Below are positions 1 to 6,298 of a stretch of 21,174 bases of DNA, one piece after another. This DNA comes from a virus. Position 1 is the first letter of the stretch. Each line of letters opens with the position of its first letter. The DNA is taken from IMG/VR virus record IMGVR_UViG_3300021338_000072, positions 1 through 21,174 of that record. One strand, given 5' to 3'. The notes under the pieces are model-generated. The model made no database searches. It saw only the letters and a list, made by a program, of their open reading frames with translations, and was not told the origin of the DNA. A program made the position numbers and the translations under genes.

Positions 1-1095
1 ATGAACATCACAATCAAACTGGACAAATCAAAAAGAGCGTCGAACGACCAAGGCCATCCCGTAATAGTCTATATTACTGCAAATTACGGAGAAAAAAAGA
101 TAAGAACCGAGTATAGGGCCAAAAAAAACGAGTGGAACGAAAAACTGTCCGAACCTACCAAAAAACACCCGGATTACATAAACCTACACAGGTATATCAC
201 AAAATTGAAGTCAAGGATAAACGATGTGATATACGAGTCCACCAAAAAAAGATTGAGCATACAGGATTCCGTGGATATGTTGTTTCGGAAAAACAGCGAT
301 AGGTTCTATGATCTGGCAAAAGAGGGACTCCCTAAGTTCTCCACCAAAATGAGTGCGCTTAACTCTTTCAATGAGTTTGCTCCAAATATCAGGATGGACG
401 AGCTGGATATGAAGCTTGCTAAAAAATACGTGGCGCAAAGAATCAAAAAGCATTCCCCCGGAGGCGTGGACTCATATAGACGTTCGTTAAAAGCCCTATG
501 GAACACACTTAGTACAGAACCCAACCCGTTCAAGTTCCCTATCAGCATCCCCGACAAAGAACAACGTGTAGCCACCACGAAGGATTTAAAGAAAATGAAA
601 AAGGCCAAACTAGAGGGGATGGCAGCTTTTTATCGTGACTGTTGGCTTTTGATGTTCTACTTAGGAGGGATAGATTTGGAGGTATTGGCAAGATTGAAGA
701 AAGACAATATAGTAGGGGATAGGGTCAATTTCAATAGGTCTAAAGGTAATTCGGAAACGTTCTGCTCGAATATCATACTTCCAGAGGCCCAAAAGATAAT
801 CGACAAATACATGGAAGATTATTTTGTCCCCATCCACAAATACAATTACAGGGAGTTCAGGAGCAACTTTTCAAGGCGTTTTAAGGAGGTTTGCAAGAAA
901 ATGGCCCTTACGGCACAGTTGACCCCTAAAAACGTAAGACATACGTTCATAGATAGGGCACAGCAGCTTTTAATCGATGAAAGGGTAACAGCACAGATAG
1001 TAGGGCATAAGATACGTACAACTACAAGTATATACACAAATGAGTTTCCTAGAAGTGTTCAGGACGAGGCCCATGCTAAGATAATAACTCTTTAA
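1..1095 (+). CDS. int: Tyrosine recombinase / phage integrase
   Basis: 364 aa. Catalyses site-specific integration and, with a directionality factor, excision of the prophage. The N-terminal ~85 residues look like an arm-type DNA-binding domain, residues ~90-180 a SAM-like core-binding domain, and ~190-364 the catalytic domain. Visible catalytic landmarks are K248 (RSKG), R313-H314 (NVRHTF), the VGHK box around H336 and the nucleophile Y345 (SIYTNEF). The usual first Arg of box I is replaced: the motif reads LGGIDLE, with D225 at that position, and the first His of HxxR is K310. Substitution of the first Arg is known in Bacteroidota integrases such as IntDOT. The gene is convergent with the excisionase-like gene, overlapping it by 20 nt. 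The window begins exactly at its ATG, so its promoter is not seen. Confidence 0.95.
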   Translation: MNITIKLDKSKRASNDQGHPVIVYITANYGEKKIRTEYRAKKNEWNEKLSEPTKKHPDYINLHRYITKLKSRINDVIYESTKKRLSIQDSVDMLFRKNSDRFYDLAKEGLPKFSTKMSALNSFNEFAPNIRMDELDMKLAKKYVAQRIKKHSPGGVDSYRRSLKALWNTLSTEPNPFKFPISIPDKEQRVATTKDLKKMKKAKLEGMAAFYRDCWLLMFYLGGIDLEVLARLKKDNIVGDRVNFNRSKGNSETFCSNIILPEAQKIIDKYMEDYFVPIHKYNYREFRSNFSRRFKEVCKKMALTAQLTPKNVRHTFIDRAQQLLIDERVTAQIVGHKIRTTTSIYTNEFPRSVQDEAHAKIITL

Positions 1096-1285
1096 AGTGG
1101 TATTCGAGTACGGATGACAATTCGAACTTAAGGTTTCGTTTGGAATCATCCACTATGAAAAGTTCCCTGTTGAGACGAATCCACCTTTCTGACTTTCCGA
1201 TAATACGTGCGGCCCTAGAACTGGAAACGAACATCTTTTCCATTCTGACCCTATGAAGTGGCGGTATGTCCGTGGTGAACTTCAT
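1076..1285 (-). CDS. Excisionase-like small helix-turn-helix protein
   Basis: 69 aa. Residues ~20-40 (SSRAARIIGKSERWIRLN) form a likely helix-turn-helix, followed by a basic stretch and a short C-terminal helix. Size, basic character and position directly opposite the integrase 3' end fit a recombination directionality factor (Xis) of the MerR-like winged-helix type. AGAGG lies right before the ATG. It would be the last gene of the leftward operon, which is a sensible way to make it only when that operon is induced. I infer the role from position and fold and do not recognise a precise family; it could instead be a small transcriptional regulator. Confidence 0.65.
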   Translation of the reverse strand: MKFTTDIPPLHRVRMEKMFVSSSRAARIIGKSERWIRLNRELFIVDDSKRNLKFELSSVLEYHFKELLS

Positions 1286-1295
1286 CCTCTTTCTG

Positions 1296-1508
1296 TTATT
1301 GTCTTTTTTTAAACAATATTTTTTTATTCAACTTTCTTTCATCATAAATAGCCCAAGTGCATAGATGACTAATTATTGGGAACAAAACACAGATCACCAA
1401 CATCATAAATAAATCGGATGTGAAGTCCCTTTTTAAGGTGATACATCTTACCAAATACCAAGCACTATGAAGGCCCAATAAAACCCATAAAGAAACAATC
1501 CATACCAT
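1296..1508 (-). CDS. Small two-helix membrane protein
   Basis: 70 aa, family not recognised. Two hydrophobic segments are visible, at about residues 2-20 and 34-54, separated by a short charged loop (TLKRDFTSD) and followed by a strongly basic C-terminus (KKILFKKRQ). The positive-inside rule puts both ends in the cytoplasm. The gene sits just downstream of the secreted-protein gene, whose stop codon is one base from this start, so the two are probably co-translated. A pair of envelope proteins made together suggests a role at the cell surface, but no function can be assigned. Confidence 0.55.
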   Translation of the reverse strand: MVWIVSLWVLLGLHSAWYLVRCITLKRDFTSDLFMMLVICVLFPIISHLCTWAIYDERKLNKKILFKKRQ

Positions 1509-1509
1509 A

Positions 1510-2001
1510 TCAAAAAAATCTTTTCATTTTCCTTAATTTCCTCTGCCACTTCACATCCAAGACCAATCCTATCATCGCATAAGTCTCGAATCTGTACCCT
1601 TCCTTTAAAATATCCTTTGAATCCCTATAAGCCCCGTCCAAAGCGACCATCAGCCAGACCCCTTCGTCCAATCTGAACTGGTTTTCAATCGTTGCAACGG
1701 GATGTATGTCAAAATCGTCAAAGTTGTAACCTCCACCCACTCCCAAGTCAAGTCTATACCCTTTCTGCTCTATCCTGTTCTTCAAAAGGAGTTCTGCGGT
1801 ATAGTAGTTGTCAAGGTTCATTGTGGTGCTTCTAAAGTTCGCTGTGAGGCCCAACCTATCAAAGATTTGGGTATAGCCCACTTCCCATGCCATTGTGTTG
1901 CCGTCCCTTCTTTCCGAGACATCGACCACACCACCTGTGATATGAAGCTGTGAAAGTCCAATGAAAGGGGACAATATCAATATGTATGTAAGGGTTTTCA
2001 T
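1510..2001 (-). CDS. Secreted outer-membrane-like protein
   Basis: 163 aa. The N-terminus (MKTLTYILILSPFIGLSQ) is a good Sec signal peptide with probable cleavage near residues 17-18. The mature part alternates polar and hydrophobic residues in short stretches separated by D/N/G turns (for example RLDLGVGGGYNFDD and AMIGLVLDVKW), as in small outer-membrane beta-barrels. The C-terminus is basic and ends in FF. The leader CAACAGAAGAA is A-rich with a GAAGA core. Outer-membrane proteins carried by prophages often alter phage receptors or host surface properties; that role is inference here. No specific family recognised. Confidence 0.65.
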   Translation of the reverse strand: MKTLTYILILSPFIGLSQLHITGGVVDVSERRDGNTMAWEVGYTQIFDRLGLTANFRSTTMNLDNYYTAELLLKNRIEQKGYRLDLGVGGGYNFDDFDIHPVATIENQFRLDEGVWLMVALDGAYRDSKDILKEGYRFETYAMIGLVLDVKWQRKLRKMKRFF

Positions 2002-2020
2002 TTCTTCTGTTGTTTATTGG

Positions 2021-2470
2021 TTAATCAGGATTTCTTCCATCAAAAACTACTATCATGCTATCATGCATAGCAGGACTATTCTTTAAAAAATTCCCACCTT
2101 GTCCATAACCGATGAACTTAATTCGGCCCTTTACAAACCTTATTTCAGTTTTGTTTGGCTCAATGATATCATGATAAAGTTTTGTGCTTGTACTAACAGG
2201 AATCAATAGAACACATAGTTTTCCTTTTTTACTTTCTTCAATAGCTTTTAAAACAAAGTCAGTTTTTTCCTTTGCAGAATATGGCGGGTTTACAAAGTTC
2301 CTTTCTCCCCACTCTATTTCAAGTCCATTCCATAGACTGGTATCATGTCTCAACGGGCATGGGTCAAAATCAAAATCAAATTCTTCATCCAATGGACCGT
2401 AGATATAATCAGGGGTCTTCCAATGGTTGTTCTTAGATGGATTTTTCTGTCTGTTCGCCTTTTTTTCCAT
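2021..2470 (-). CDS. Phage DNA N6-adenine methyltransferase (Dam family)
   Basis: 149 aa. Transfers a methyl group from S-adenosylmethionine to adenine N6 in DNA. The layout matches the phage Dam family: W17-x-TP (19-20), the acidic stretch ending in FDFDPC (33-38), W54, and the catalytic NPPY motif at 61-64 inside FVNPPYS. LLIPVST (88-94) and the region around 111-123 complete the Rossmann core. It is at the short end for the family but has no visible truncation. Phages use such enzymes to evade restriction or to tune replication and packaging sites. It follows the 45-aa Cys-rich gene by 5 nt, with AAAGG between them. Confidence 0.88.
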   Translation of the reverse strand: MEKKANRQKNPSKNNHWKTPDYIYGPLDEEFDFDFDPCPLRHDTSLWNGLEIEWGERNFVNPPYSAKEKTDFVLKAIEESKKGKLCVLLIPVSTSTKLYHDIIEPNKTEIRFVKGRIKFIGYGQGGNFLKNSPAMHDSMIVVFDGRNPD

Positions 2471-2475
2471 AACCT

Positions 2476-2613
2476 TTATTGTTGCCTTGACTTTGTTGGT
2501 TCAAACTTTGGTACATCACACATTTTTGGGACCGGACAATCGCCCTGACAAGGTTCTCCTAACCCCTTTCTTCTTCGATAGCACCAAAAATGTCTGTTCA
2601 TGAACTTCTCCAT
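2476..2613 (-). CDS. 45-aa Cys-rich mini-protein
   Basis: Starts MEKFMNRHFWCYRRRKG and ends KSRQQ. A Cys cluster (C22, C26, C32 in PCQGDCPVPKMC) plus C11 could bind one metal ion. The ORF fills the gap between the Dam gene and the 67-aa gene: its ATG lies 2 nt before the previous stop, and its stop is followed by AAAGG and the Dam ATG. This packing is the main support for it being real. Family not recognised; no function proposed. Confidence 0.55.
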   Translation of the reverse strand: MEKFMNRHFWCYRRRKGLGEPCQGDCPVPKMCDVPKFEPTKSRQQ

Positions 2614-2615
2614 CA

Positions 2616-2819
2616 CTATTTATTTGTTGGTTCTACATTAAACCGATATACGTATTCACCCGTTTTCATTATCAACATAGTTTTTCCTCCGAACGGGAAC
2701 CAGTTTATTATTTCATATTCATTCCCTTGTACCAACTTATTTCCAACTTCCCCTATTTGCTGTGAATAGTTGGTTGATAGCTTTACTTTTAACCCTACCG
2801 ACAATTTAAAATCACTCAT
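2616..2819 (-). CDS. Small hypothetical protein, SH3-like composition
   Basis: 67 aa, not recognised. Rich in beta-type residues with glycine turns (VGLKVKLSTN, GNEYEIINWFPFGGKTMLI, YVYRFNVEP), compatible with a small beta-barrel of SH3 or KOW type; this is inferred from residue pattern only. Its ATG overlaps the stop of the upstream gene in an ATGA arrangement. Its 3' end contains one of three copies of a GAACCAACAAA string found at the ends of neighbouring genes. Confidence 0.6.
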   Translation of the reverse strand: MSDFKLSVGLKVKLSTNYSQQIGEVGNKLVQGNEYEIINWFPFGGKTMLIMKTGEYVYRFNVEPTNK

Positions 2820-3274
2820 GGTTCACTATTTGTTGGTTCTGTGGTATTCAATAGTTTCTCGGCTTTGGATTTGATGTAATCCAAACAATCGTTCCAACCT
2901 TTAGCAGCAGAAGGAGAATCAAAATCAGTATCTCCGTAGGTACATCCTGCTCTGCCACGTTCCTCATCGATTCTGGTTACCCATTCTAAAAATCCCCTAA
3001 GCCTTTCTATGGTCTGCTTTTGGGAGGTGGTTTGTTCTTTCAAATAATCAATGATGCGGCTATCTGGTACGCTTTCAAACCCCATCCAACTGCCTCTATC
3101 ATGGCAATATCTTTCCCAAACCCAATCATCACCATCATTTGTTGGCGTGGTATAACTATCGAATGGGCCTCCATAAGTATCTACCAAGACCCCTGATTCA
3201 TTTTCAATACTCATGAAGAAATCAAGCCCTGTAATTGGACAAACTCGATTTATCTTTTCCTTTGTAGTTTCCAT
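2816..3274 (-). CDS. Hypothetical protein
   Basis: 152 aa from the ATG at 3274; a GTG directly before it at 3277 is the alternative, but AAAGG is better spaced for the ATG. The N-terminal half is aromatic and acidic (DDWVWERYCHDRGSW) after a VCPITGLDFF motif that could form part of a small metal-binding turn. The middle (about 78-100) is a predicted helix with coiled-coil character. The C-terminal half contains KGWNDCLDYIKSKAEKLL. Composition is acidic and soluble. Family not recognised. It belongs to the tightly packed leftward operon. Confidence 0.65.
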   Translation of the reverse strand: METTKEKINRVCPITGLDFFMSIENESGVLVDTYGGPFDSYTTPTNDGDDWVWERYCHDRGSWMGFESVPDSRIIDYLKEQTTSQKQTIERLRGFLEWVTRIDEERGRAGCTYGDTDFDSPSAAKGWNDCLDYIKSKAEKLLNTTEPTNSEP

Positions 3275-3284
3275 CACTATTCCT

Positions 3285-3500
3285 TTATTGAGTTAATCCA
3301 TTTTTTTCTAAAACCTCCTTTAATGGTGAGTTTTTGCTTTTCCTACATTTTGAACATTGGCAATTTTCAATTCTGAATCTCCCACAACCAACATTGAAAA
3401 TCAATCCTTGGTTCATTCTTTTCCTATACTCCCCATTGTTAATCCACTTTTGCAATGTTTTTGGGTTTCTTATCCTGATTGTCCCGATATAATTTTCCAT
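3285..3500 (-). CDS. Small Cys-containing hypothetical protein
   Basis: 71 aa, basic. Four cysteines (C39, C47, C49, C52, in CGRFRIENCQCSKC) could hold one zinc ion. Residues 12-25 (NPKTLQKWINNGEY) resemble a short DNA-binding helix pair. The ATG overlaps the upstream stop as TAATG, which indicates translational coupling. A small nucleic-acid-binding protein is plausible, but the family is not recognised. Confidence 0.6.
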   Translation of the reverse strand: MENYIGTIRIRNPKTLQKWINNGEYRKRMNQGLIFNVGCGRFRIENCQCSKCRKSKNSPLKEVLEKNGLTQ

Positions 3501-3778
3501 TATCGAAGTGTTTGTTGTTCAGGGAGAAGCATTGATCCGTGAAGCGCATATTTGATTGCCTCTTCAATGGTTTCAAAATCTTGGTAGGTATCGCATGTAT
3601 GACCTCCTTCATCATAGGTAACCTCAATATTGAACCTCTTTAATTCCTCATCATCAGGCTCACCTAAAAAATGGTCGGTTGAAACGAATATTTCATGGTT
3701 CTTATAAGTGGCATGGAACTCATCCTTTGTTGATGTGATGATTTTGTCCTTTCTAAAAATGCATCCAGCTATTTTCAT
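3500..3778 (-). CDS. Hypothetical protein
   Basis: 92 aa, mixed alpha/beta. The N-terminus (MKIAGCIFRKDKIIT) and the segment YKNHEIFVSTDHFLG look like beta strands. The C-terminal part, DFETIEEAIKYALHG, is a clear helix of a type common in small phage proteins. The leader (CAATAAAGGAATAG) is nearly identical to that of the gene starting at 3274, giving the same AAAGG ribosome-binding core. Family not recognised. Confidence 0.62.
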   Translation of the reverse strand: MKIAGCIFRKDKIITSTKDEFHATYKNHEIFVSTDHFLGEPDDEELKRFNIEVTYDEGGHTCDTYQDFETIEEAIKYALHGSMLLPEQQTLR

Positions 3779-3799
3779 AGTCTATTCCTTTATTGGTTT

Positions 3800-4078
3800 T
3801 TAAAGTGCCTTTTCTATGGCTTGTTTCATTTGGGCGTAGCTTCTTTTGCTTTTTGCTTCGCCACATTCAACCTTCCTAACAAATTCCATACAAGCCTCCA
3901 ATAAGTCTGGTGCTGCTGCTATTAACTTGGCGTTGGCTTCTCCGTACACTCCATCAGTAACACACTCACCATCTTCATTAAATTGTATCTCATGTGTACA
4001 TAATCCAACTTTATAGGGGAGCTTAACCGCTTTCCACTCACCTTTAGTTCCTTTAAATTCTTTGGTTGCTGTTTCCAT
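3800..4078 (-). CDS. Conserved phage protein with the NAxLIAAAPDLLEA motif
   Basis: 92 aa. Starts with TKEFKGTKGEW, followed by a beta-rich middle and then EANAKLIAAAPDLLEACMEFVRK at about 47-69. The combination of a ..KGEW start and N-A-x-LIAAAPDLLEA is a very common signature of small early proteins in many unrelated phages; their function is unknown. The C-terminus is a helix (QMKQAIEKAL). The leader AAAAACAACAATACA is of the A-rich Bacteroidota type without a Shine-Dalgarno sequence. Confidence 0.75.
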   Translation of the reverse strand: METATKEFKGTKGEWKAVKLPYKVGLCTHEIQFNEDGECVTDGVYGEANAKLIAAAPDLLEACMEFVRKVECGEAKSKRSYAQMKQAIEKAL

Positions 4079-4091
4079 TGTATTGTTGTTT

Positions 4092-4619
4092 TTAGAAATA
4101 AATGTTCAAATCACCTGACCTCACTTTTTTAAGTGTCTCGGTCAATCTTTCAATAGACCTCTCGGATGATTTTATCCTGTATTTTTCGTTCTCGATTTCA
4201 TCCTGTATGCCATTGATTATCTTTTCGGCATTTCTTTCTGCACCCTTCTTCTTCACGAAAAACCTGTAGCAATGATGTTGATAGGAGAGGTCAAAAACAT
4301 CTTCATTTGAATAATATTTTGTGTCATGTTCATTTATCTCTTCAACATCGTCAAGGTTGCAGATGAACTTTAATTCGCCTTCGGAAAATGCTTCTTCGAG
4401 TGTTTTTCTCCTACTATATCCACCTCCTGTTTTAAAGCCATTATGCTTACTTGACCAATAAGTATCCAATAAGGAAAGACCTCCGTCATTGTTCTTGACT
4501 ACCACCATTTGACCATCAAAGCAATGGTACGGGTCATGCCTTTTTTTGCTTTCGTAGTTATTGTACCTGAAATGGTAAACATCGTTTTCCTTGATTTCTA
4601 TTTTTTCTTCGGTTTCCAT
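4092..4619 (-). CDS. Hypothetical protein with C-terminal coiled coil
   Basis: 175 aa from the ATG at 4619. An in-frame ATG 36 nt upstream exists, but it falls inside the preceding 50-aa gene, and the sequence before 4619 (TTAAAACCACATATC) matches the A-rich leaders used here. The N-terminal two thirds is rich in aromatic residues and His (YHFRYNNYESKKRHDPYHCFDG). From about residue 128 it becomes a long charged helix (EIENEKYRIKSSERSIERLTETL) typical of a coiled coil, so it probably oligomerises. Family not recognised. Confidence 0.6.
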   Translation of the reverse strand: METEEKIEIKENDVYHFRYNNYESKKRHDPYHCFDGQMVVVKNNDGGLSLLDTYWSSKHNGFKTGGGYSRRKTLEEAFSEGELKFICNLDDVEEINEHDTKYYSNEDVFDLSYQHHCYRFFVKKKGAERNAEKIINGIQDEIENEKYRIKSSERSIERLTETLKKVRSGDLNIYF

Positions 4620-4630
4620 GATATGTGGTT

Positions 4631-4783
4631 TTAATTGTTCCAAAAATATTCGCACCTGTCATCACCTTCCTTGGGTGAAAAATCAGCGTATGACTGCCTA
4701 TACTTATTAGGTTTTACCGTATACCTAAAGCATTTCATTTTGCTAGGGCAGTCCTCGTTTCCGCATTTACTTATGTCAGGCAT
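4631..4783 (-). CDS. 50-aa conserved Cys-motif phage protein
   Basis: Begins MPDISKCGNEDCPSKMKCFRY and ends CEYFWNN. The pattern C7-x4-CP-x4-KCxRY, then QSYADF (30-35) and C44-x-YF, is one I recognise as recurrent in small phage and plasmid proteins, presumably a zinc-stabilised fold; the function is unknown. It occupies exactly the gap between the genes at 4619 and 5026 and ends 11 nt before the next start. The four Cys are at 7, 12, 18 and 44. Confidence 0.68.
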   Translation of the reverse strand: MPDISKCGNEDCPSKMKCFRYTVKPNKYRQSYADFSPKEGDDRCEYFWNN

Positions 4784-4822
4784 GGTTTTCTTTTTTAATT
4801 GTTCCTTTCTATATGTGAGGGG

Positions 4823-5026
4823 TTATCCGTATGCTTCTCCATATCCATAATTGTACTTGGCTTCTCCCCACATTTCTAGGGTGAGTACCATCATATATTC
4901 AGAATCTGTTATGGTTTTTTCCGCTTCTTCTTTTGAAGTGAAAACCTTTTTTGTTACCAATTGTTCGGCATAATCCTCACCCTTTCCGTAATGAAATGCC
5001 ACTACATATAAATTCTCTGTATTCAC
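4823..5026 (-). CDS. Small hypothetical protein
   Basis: 67 aa, using GTG at 5026; no ATG precedes the main body. A beta strand (NLYVVAFHYG), a helix (SKEEAEKTITDSEY) and a second strand (MMVLTLEMW) give a ferredoxin-like pattern, with a Gly/Tyr-rich tail (KYNYGYGEAYG). Not recognised. Situated between the 95-aa and 50-aa genes of the leftward operon. Confidence 0.55.
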   Translation of the reverse strand: MNTENLYVVAFHYGKGEDYAEQLVTKKVFTSKEEAEKTITDSEYMMVLTLEMWGEAKYNYGYGEAYG

Positions 5027-5031
5027 GATTG

Positions 5032-5319
5032 TTAGGTTTTACTGGTTATTGTATCTGAAGAATCCTCGTAAAGCGGTTTTCCAGTGAAAGGACAGAACTT
5101 GGCGTAGACCATCATTTCCTTATAGGTCTTGGTGAACTTTTCTTCTCCTTTTTTACCCTTCTTTCCGCGATACATGCACGGTAACATTAAATGCCTACCG
5201 CTTCCTGTGATCCAAAAAGAAGAAGCATTAAACCCTGCTTCTGGATCGCCAGTTTTTTCACGAACCTTTTGCTCAACATTTTCAATGGCTTTCCAGTTCT
5301 CTTTGATTTTATTTTCCAT
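5032..5319 (-). CDS. Hypothetical protein with CPFTGKPL motif
   Basis: 95 aa. Helical N-terminus (KENWKAIENVEQKVREK), a basic loop (YRGKKGKKGEEKFTK), then AKFCPFTGKPLYED at about 73-86, a CPxCGxPL-like turn whose second Cys is replaced by Thr. Such turns occur in small zinc-ribbon-like phage proteins, but only two Cys are present here, so metal binding is doubtful. The leader AAAACATAAAACTGAATATC is A-rich. Family not recognised. Confidence 0.58.
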   Translation of the reverse strand: MENKIKENWKAIENVEQKVREKTGDPEAGFNASSFWITGSGRHLMLPCMYRGKKGKKGEEKFTKTYKEMMVYAKFCPFTGKPLYEDSSDTITSKT

Positions 5320-5337
5320 GATATTCAGTTTTATGTT

Positions 5338-5559
5338 TTACTTCTTCCGATTGTTTTTTGATGCGTATATGGCTTTCCACTCCTTTTCTGTGGGGACGTC
5401 AAAACTTCCATATGTATCCGCCATGAAATTCAACAGCAACCTCTCAAAAGGCATGTCCAATTTGCTTTCCTCGGTCTTGTAGAACTCGGAGATTATCTCG
5501 TCCGTTGTCCTTTCGTGTTTTCCGTCGATCCTGTTGTCCTTGTAAAATGTCAGTTTCAT
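5338..5559 (-). CDS. Small hypothetical protein
   Basis: 73 aa, predominantly helical (TTDEIISEFYKTEESKLDMPFERLLLNFMADTYG), with a basic C-terminus (YASKNNRKK). The leader contains GTAAAACATAAAA, repeated almost exactly before the next gene at 5319, so the two share a translation-initiation sequence. It is the first gene after the tRNA-like elements in the leftward direction. Family not recognised. Confidence 0.58.
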   Translation of the reverse strand: MKLTFYKDNRIDGKHERTTDEIISEFYKTEESKLDMPFERLLLNFMADTYGSFDVPTEKEWKAIYASKNNRKK

Positions 5560-5596
5560 CGTATATGGTTTTTTATGTTTTACTTCTTTAAAAAAA

Positions 5597-5747
5597 CATT
5601 GGAATAGGCGAGATTCGATACTCGCATTGGTCTGCCGTAATCCTAGGAATCACAGCCCCTTTCAGCGTACTATGGTCAATTACTCCGTTCACATGGCGCA
5701 CACTGGTAATACTTGCCGCTTATTGCGCTTATACCACTATTCCAATG
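5597..5747 (-). ncRNA. tRNA-like structured element A
   Basis: No ORF. The ends form a perfect 11-bp stem (CATTGGAATAG with CTATTCCAATG). Read on the minus strand, GGAATAG/CTATTCC is a 7-bp acceptor-like stem followed by T-G at positions 8-9 and, next to the 3' strand, a hairpin with stem GCGAG/CTCGC (5608-5625) and loop TATCGAAT. That loop is a T-arm with one inserted base relative to TTCGAAT. A 10-bp hairpin with three G-U pairs lies at 5634-5656. The total of 151 nt is about twice a normal tRNA. It could be a tRNA remnant with an insertion, a tRNA-like structured RNA, or a processing element of the leftward transcript. Confidence 0.42.
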
Positions 5748-5760
5748 AGTTGTAAATATT

Positions 5761-5918
5761 TTGGTTGAGCAAGGGTTTTCACCTTGACGAGACACTTTGA
5801 TTATTACCGGACATCCTCTTACTCACACAGCTTGCAATAAATGTTTTTATCGGAAATTATCTCTTGCAATAGATGTGTCTCTCACCGGGGTTAGCGTCTT
5901 ATTCCGCCACTCAACCAA
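5761..5918 (-). ncRNA. tRNA-like structured element B
   Basis: No ORF. Closed by a perfect 9-bp stem (TTGGTTGAG with CTCAACCAA). On the minus strand the start reads GGTTGAG-TG-GCGGAATAAGACGC, very close to the 5' half of a tRNA-Leu (GTGGCGGAAT...AGACGC) but with a shortened D-loop lacking GG. Next to the 3' acceptor strand is a 5-bp hairpin CAAGG/CCTTG with a 7-nt loop TGAAAAC, T-arm-like in size but without TTCRA. A 7-bp stem GAGACAC/GTGTCTC (5789-5795 with 5875-5881) closes a long central arm. Inside it, CTTGCAATAAATG and CTTGCAATAGATG repeat at 5831 and 5863. No anticodon arm is evident. Confidence 0.42.
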
Positions 5919-5926
5919 TTTTCTCT

Positions 5927-6229
5927 TTATTTTATAGTCAATAAAAAATCCCTGTTGTTCCTTATAAAGGATATTTCATCATCGCCCATTTTTTTCGCGA
6001 TCTTTAAAAAATCGTCTGACAACCTTGCGTATTCATTCAACCTTTCAACAAAAAAAATAACATCGCCACAACCCGGTTTTGTACTGGCATTGTTTGAAAG
6101 TCCATTAGATATTTTTCTGGAATAAAGAAACCATCCTAACTCCGTGTCTTGGCTCAACAACATAGTCCTCTTTATTTCAGTCCAGTTCTTTTTTACAGTA
6201 TGTATCATTATTAGAATATTAGTTGTCAT
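5927..6229 (-). CDS. Hypothetical protein
   Basis: 100 aa from the ATG at 6229; GTG at 6250 is the upstream alternative but would lie inside a hairpin. Mostly helical and charged, with KISNGLSNN, VERLNEYARLSDDFLKIAKK and a C-terminal NNRDFLLTIK. Not recognised. It is flanked upstream by a dyad and an intrinsic terminator, and downstream, after 9 nt, by tRNA-like element B. It is thus the only protein gene embedded in the structured RNA stretch. Confidence 0.55.
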   Translation of the reverse strand: MTTNILIMIHTVKKNWTEIKRTMLLSQDTELGWFLYSRKISNGLSNNASTKPGCGDVIFFVERLNEYARLSDDFLKIAKKMGDDEISFIRNNRDFLLTIK

Positions 6230-6237
6230 TTCAAAAA

Positions 6238-6298
6238 ATTGGAGTGGCACTTAACTGATACTTGATTTAATATTCTCGTTTTGAATCACCACTCCAAT
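6238..6298 (-). repeat. 10-bp inverted repeat in the 5' leader of the 100-aa gene
   Basis: ATTGGAGTGG (6238-6247) pairs perfectly with CCACTCCAAT (6289-6298). As RNA on the minus strand it begins in the terminator T-tract and ends 8 nt before the ATG at 6229. Its ends share ATTGG...CCAAT with tRNA-like elements A and B. Within it, ATTC/GAAT can form a second short hairpin where a D-arm would be. It may be a 5' UTR hairpin, or a third, shorter member of the same structural series. Confidence 0.5.

Noticed and set aside
211-608. Minus-strand ORFs inside the integrase gene
   Set aside because: They are antisense shadows of a clearly coding gene with recognisable catalytic motifs.
5597-5918. Calling elements A and B ordinary tRNA genes
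   Set aside because: Both are twice the normal length, lack a recognisable anticodon arm, and have imperfect D- and T-loops (B lacks TTCRA, A has an inserted base). They are reported as tRNA-like only.
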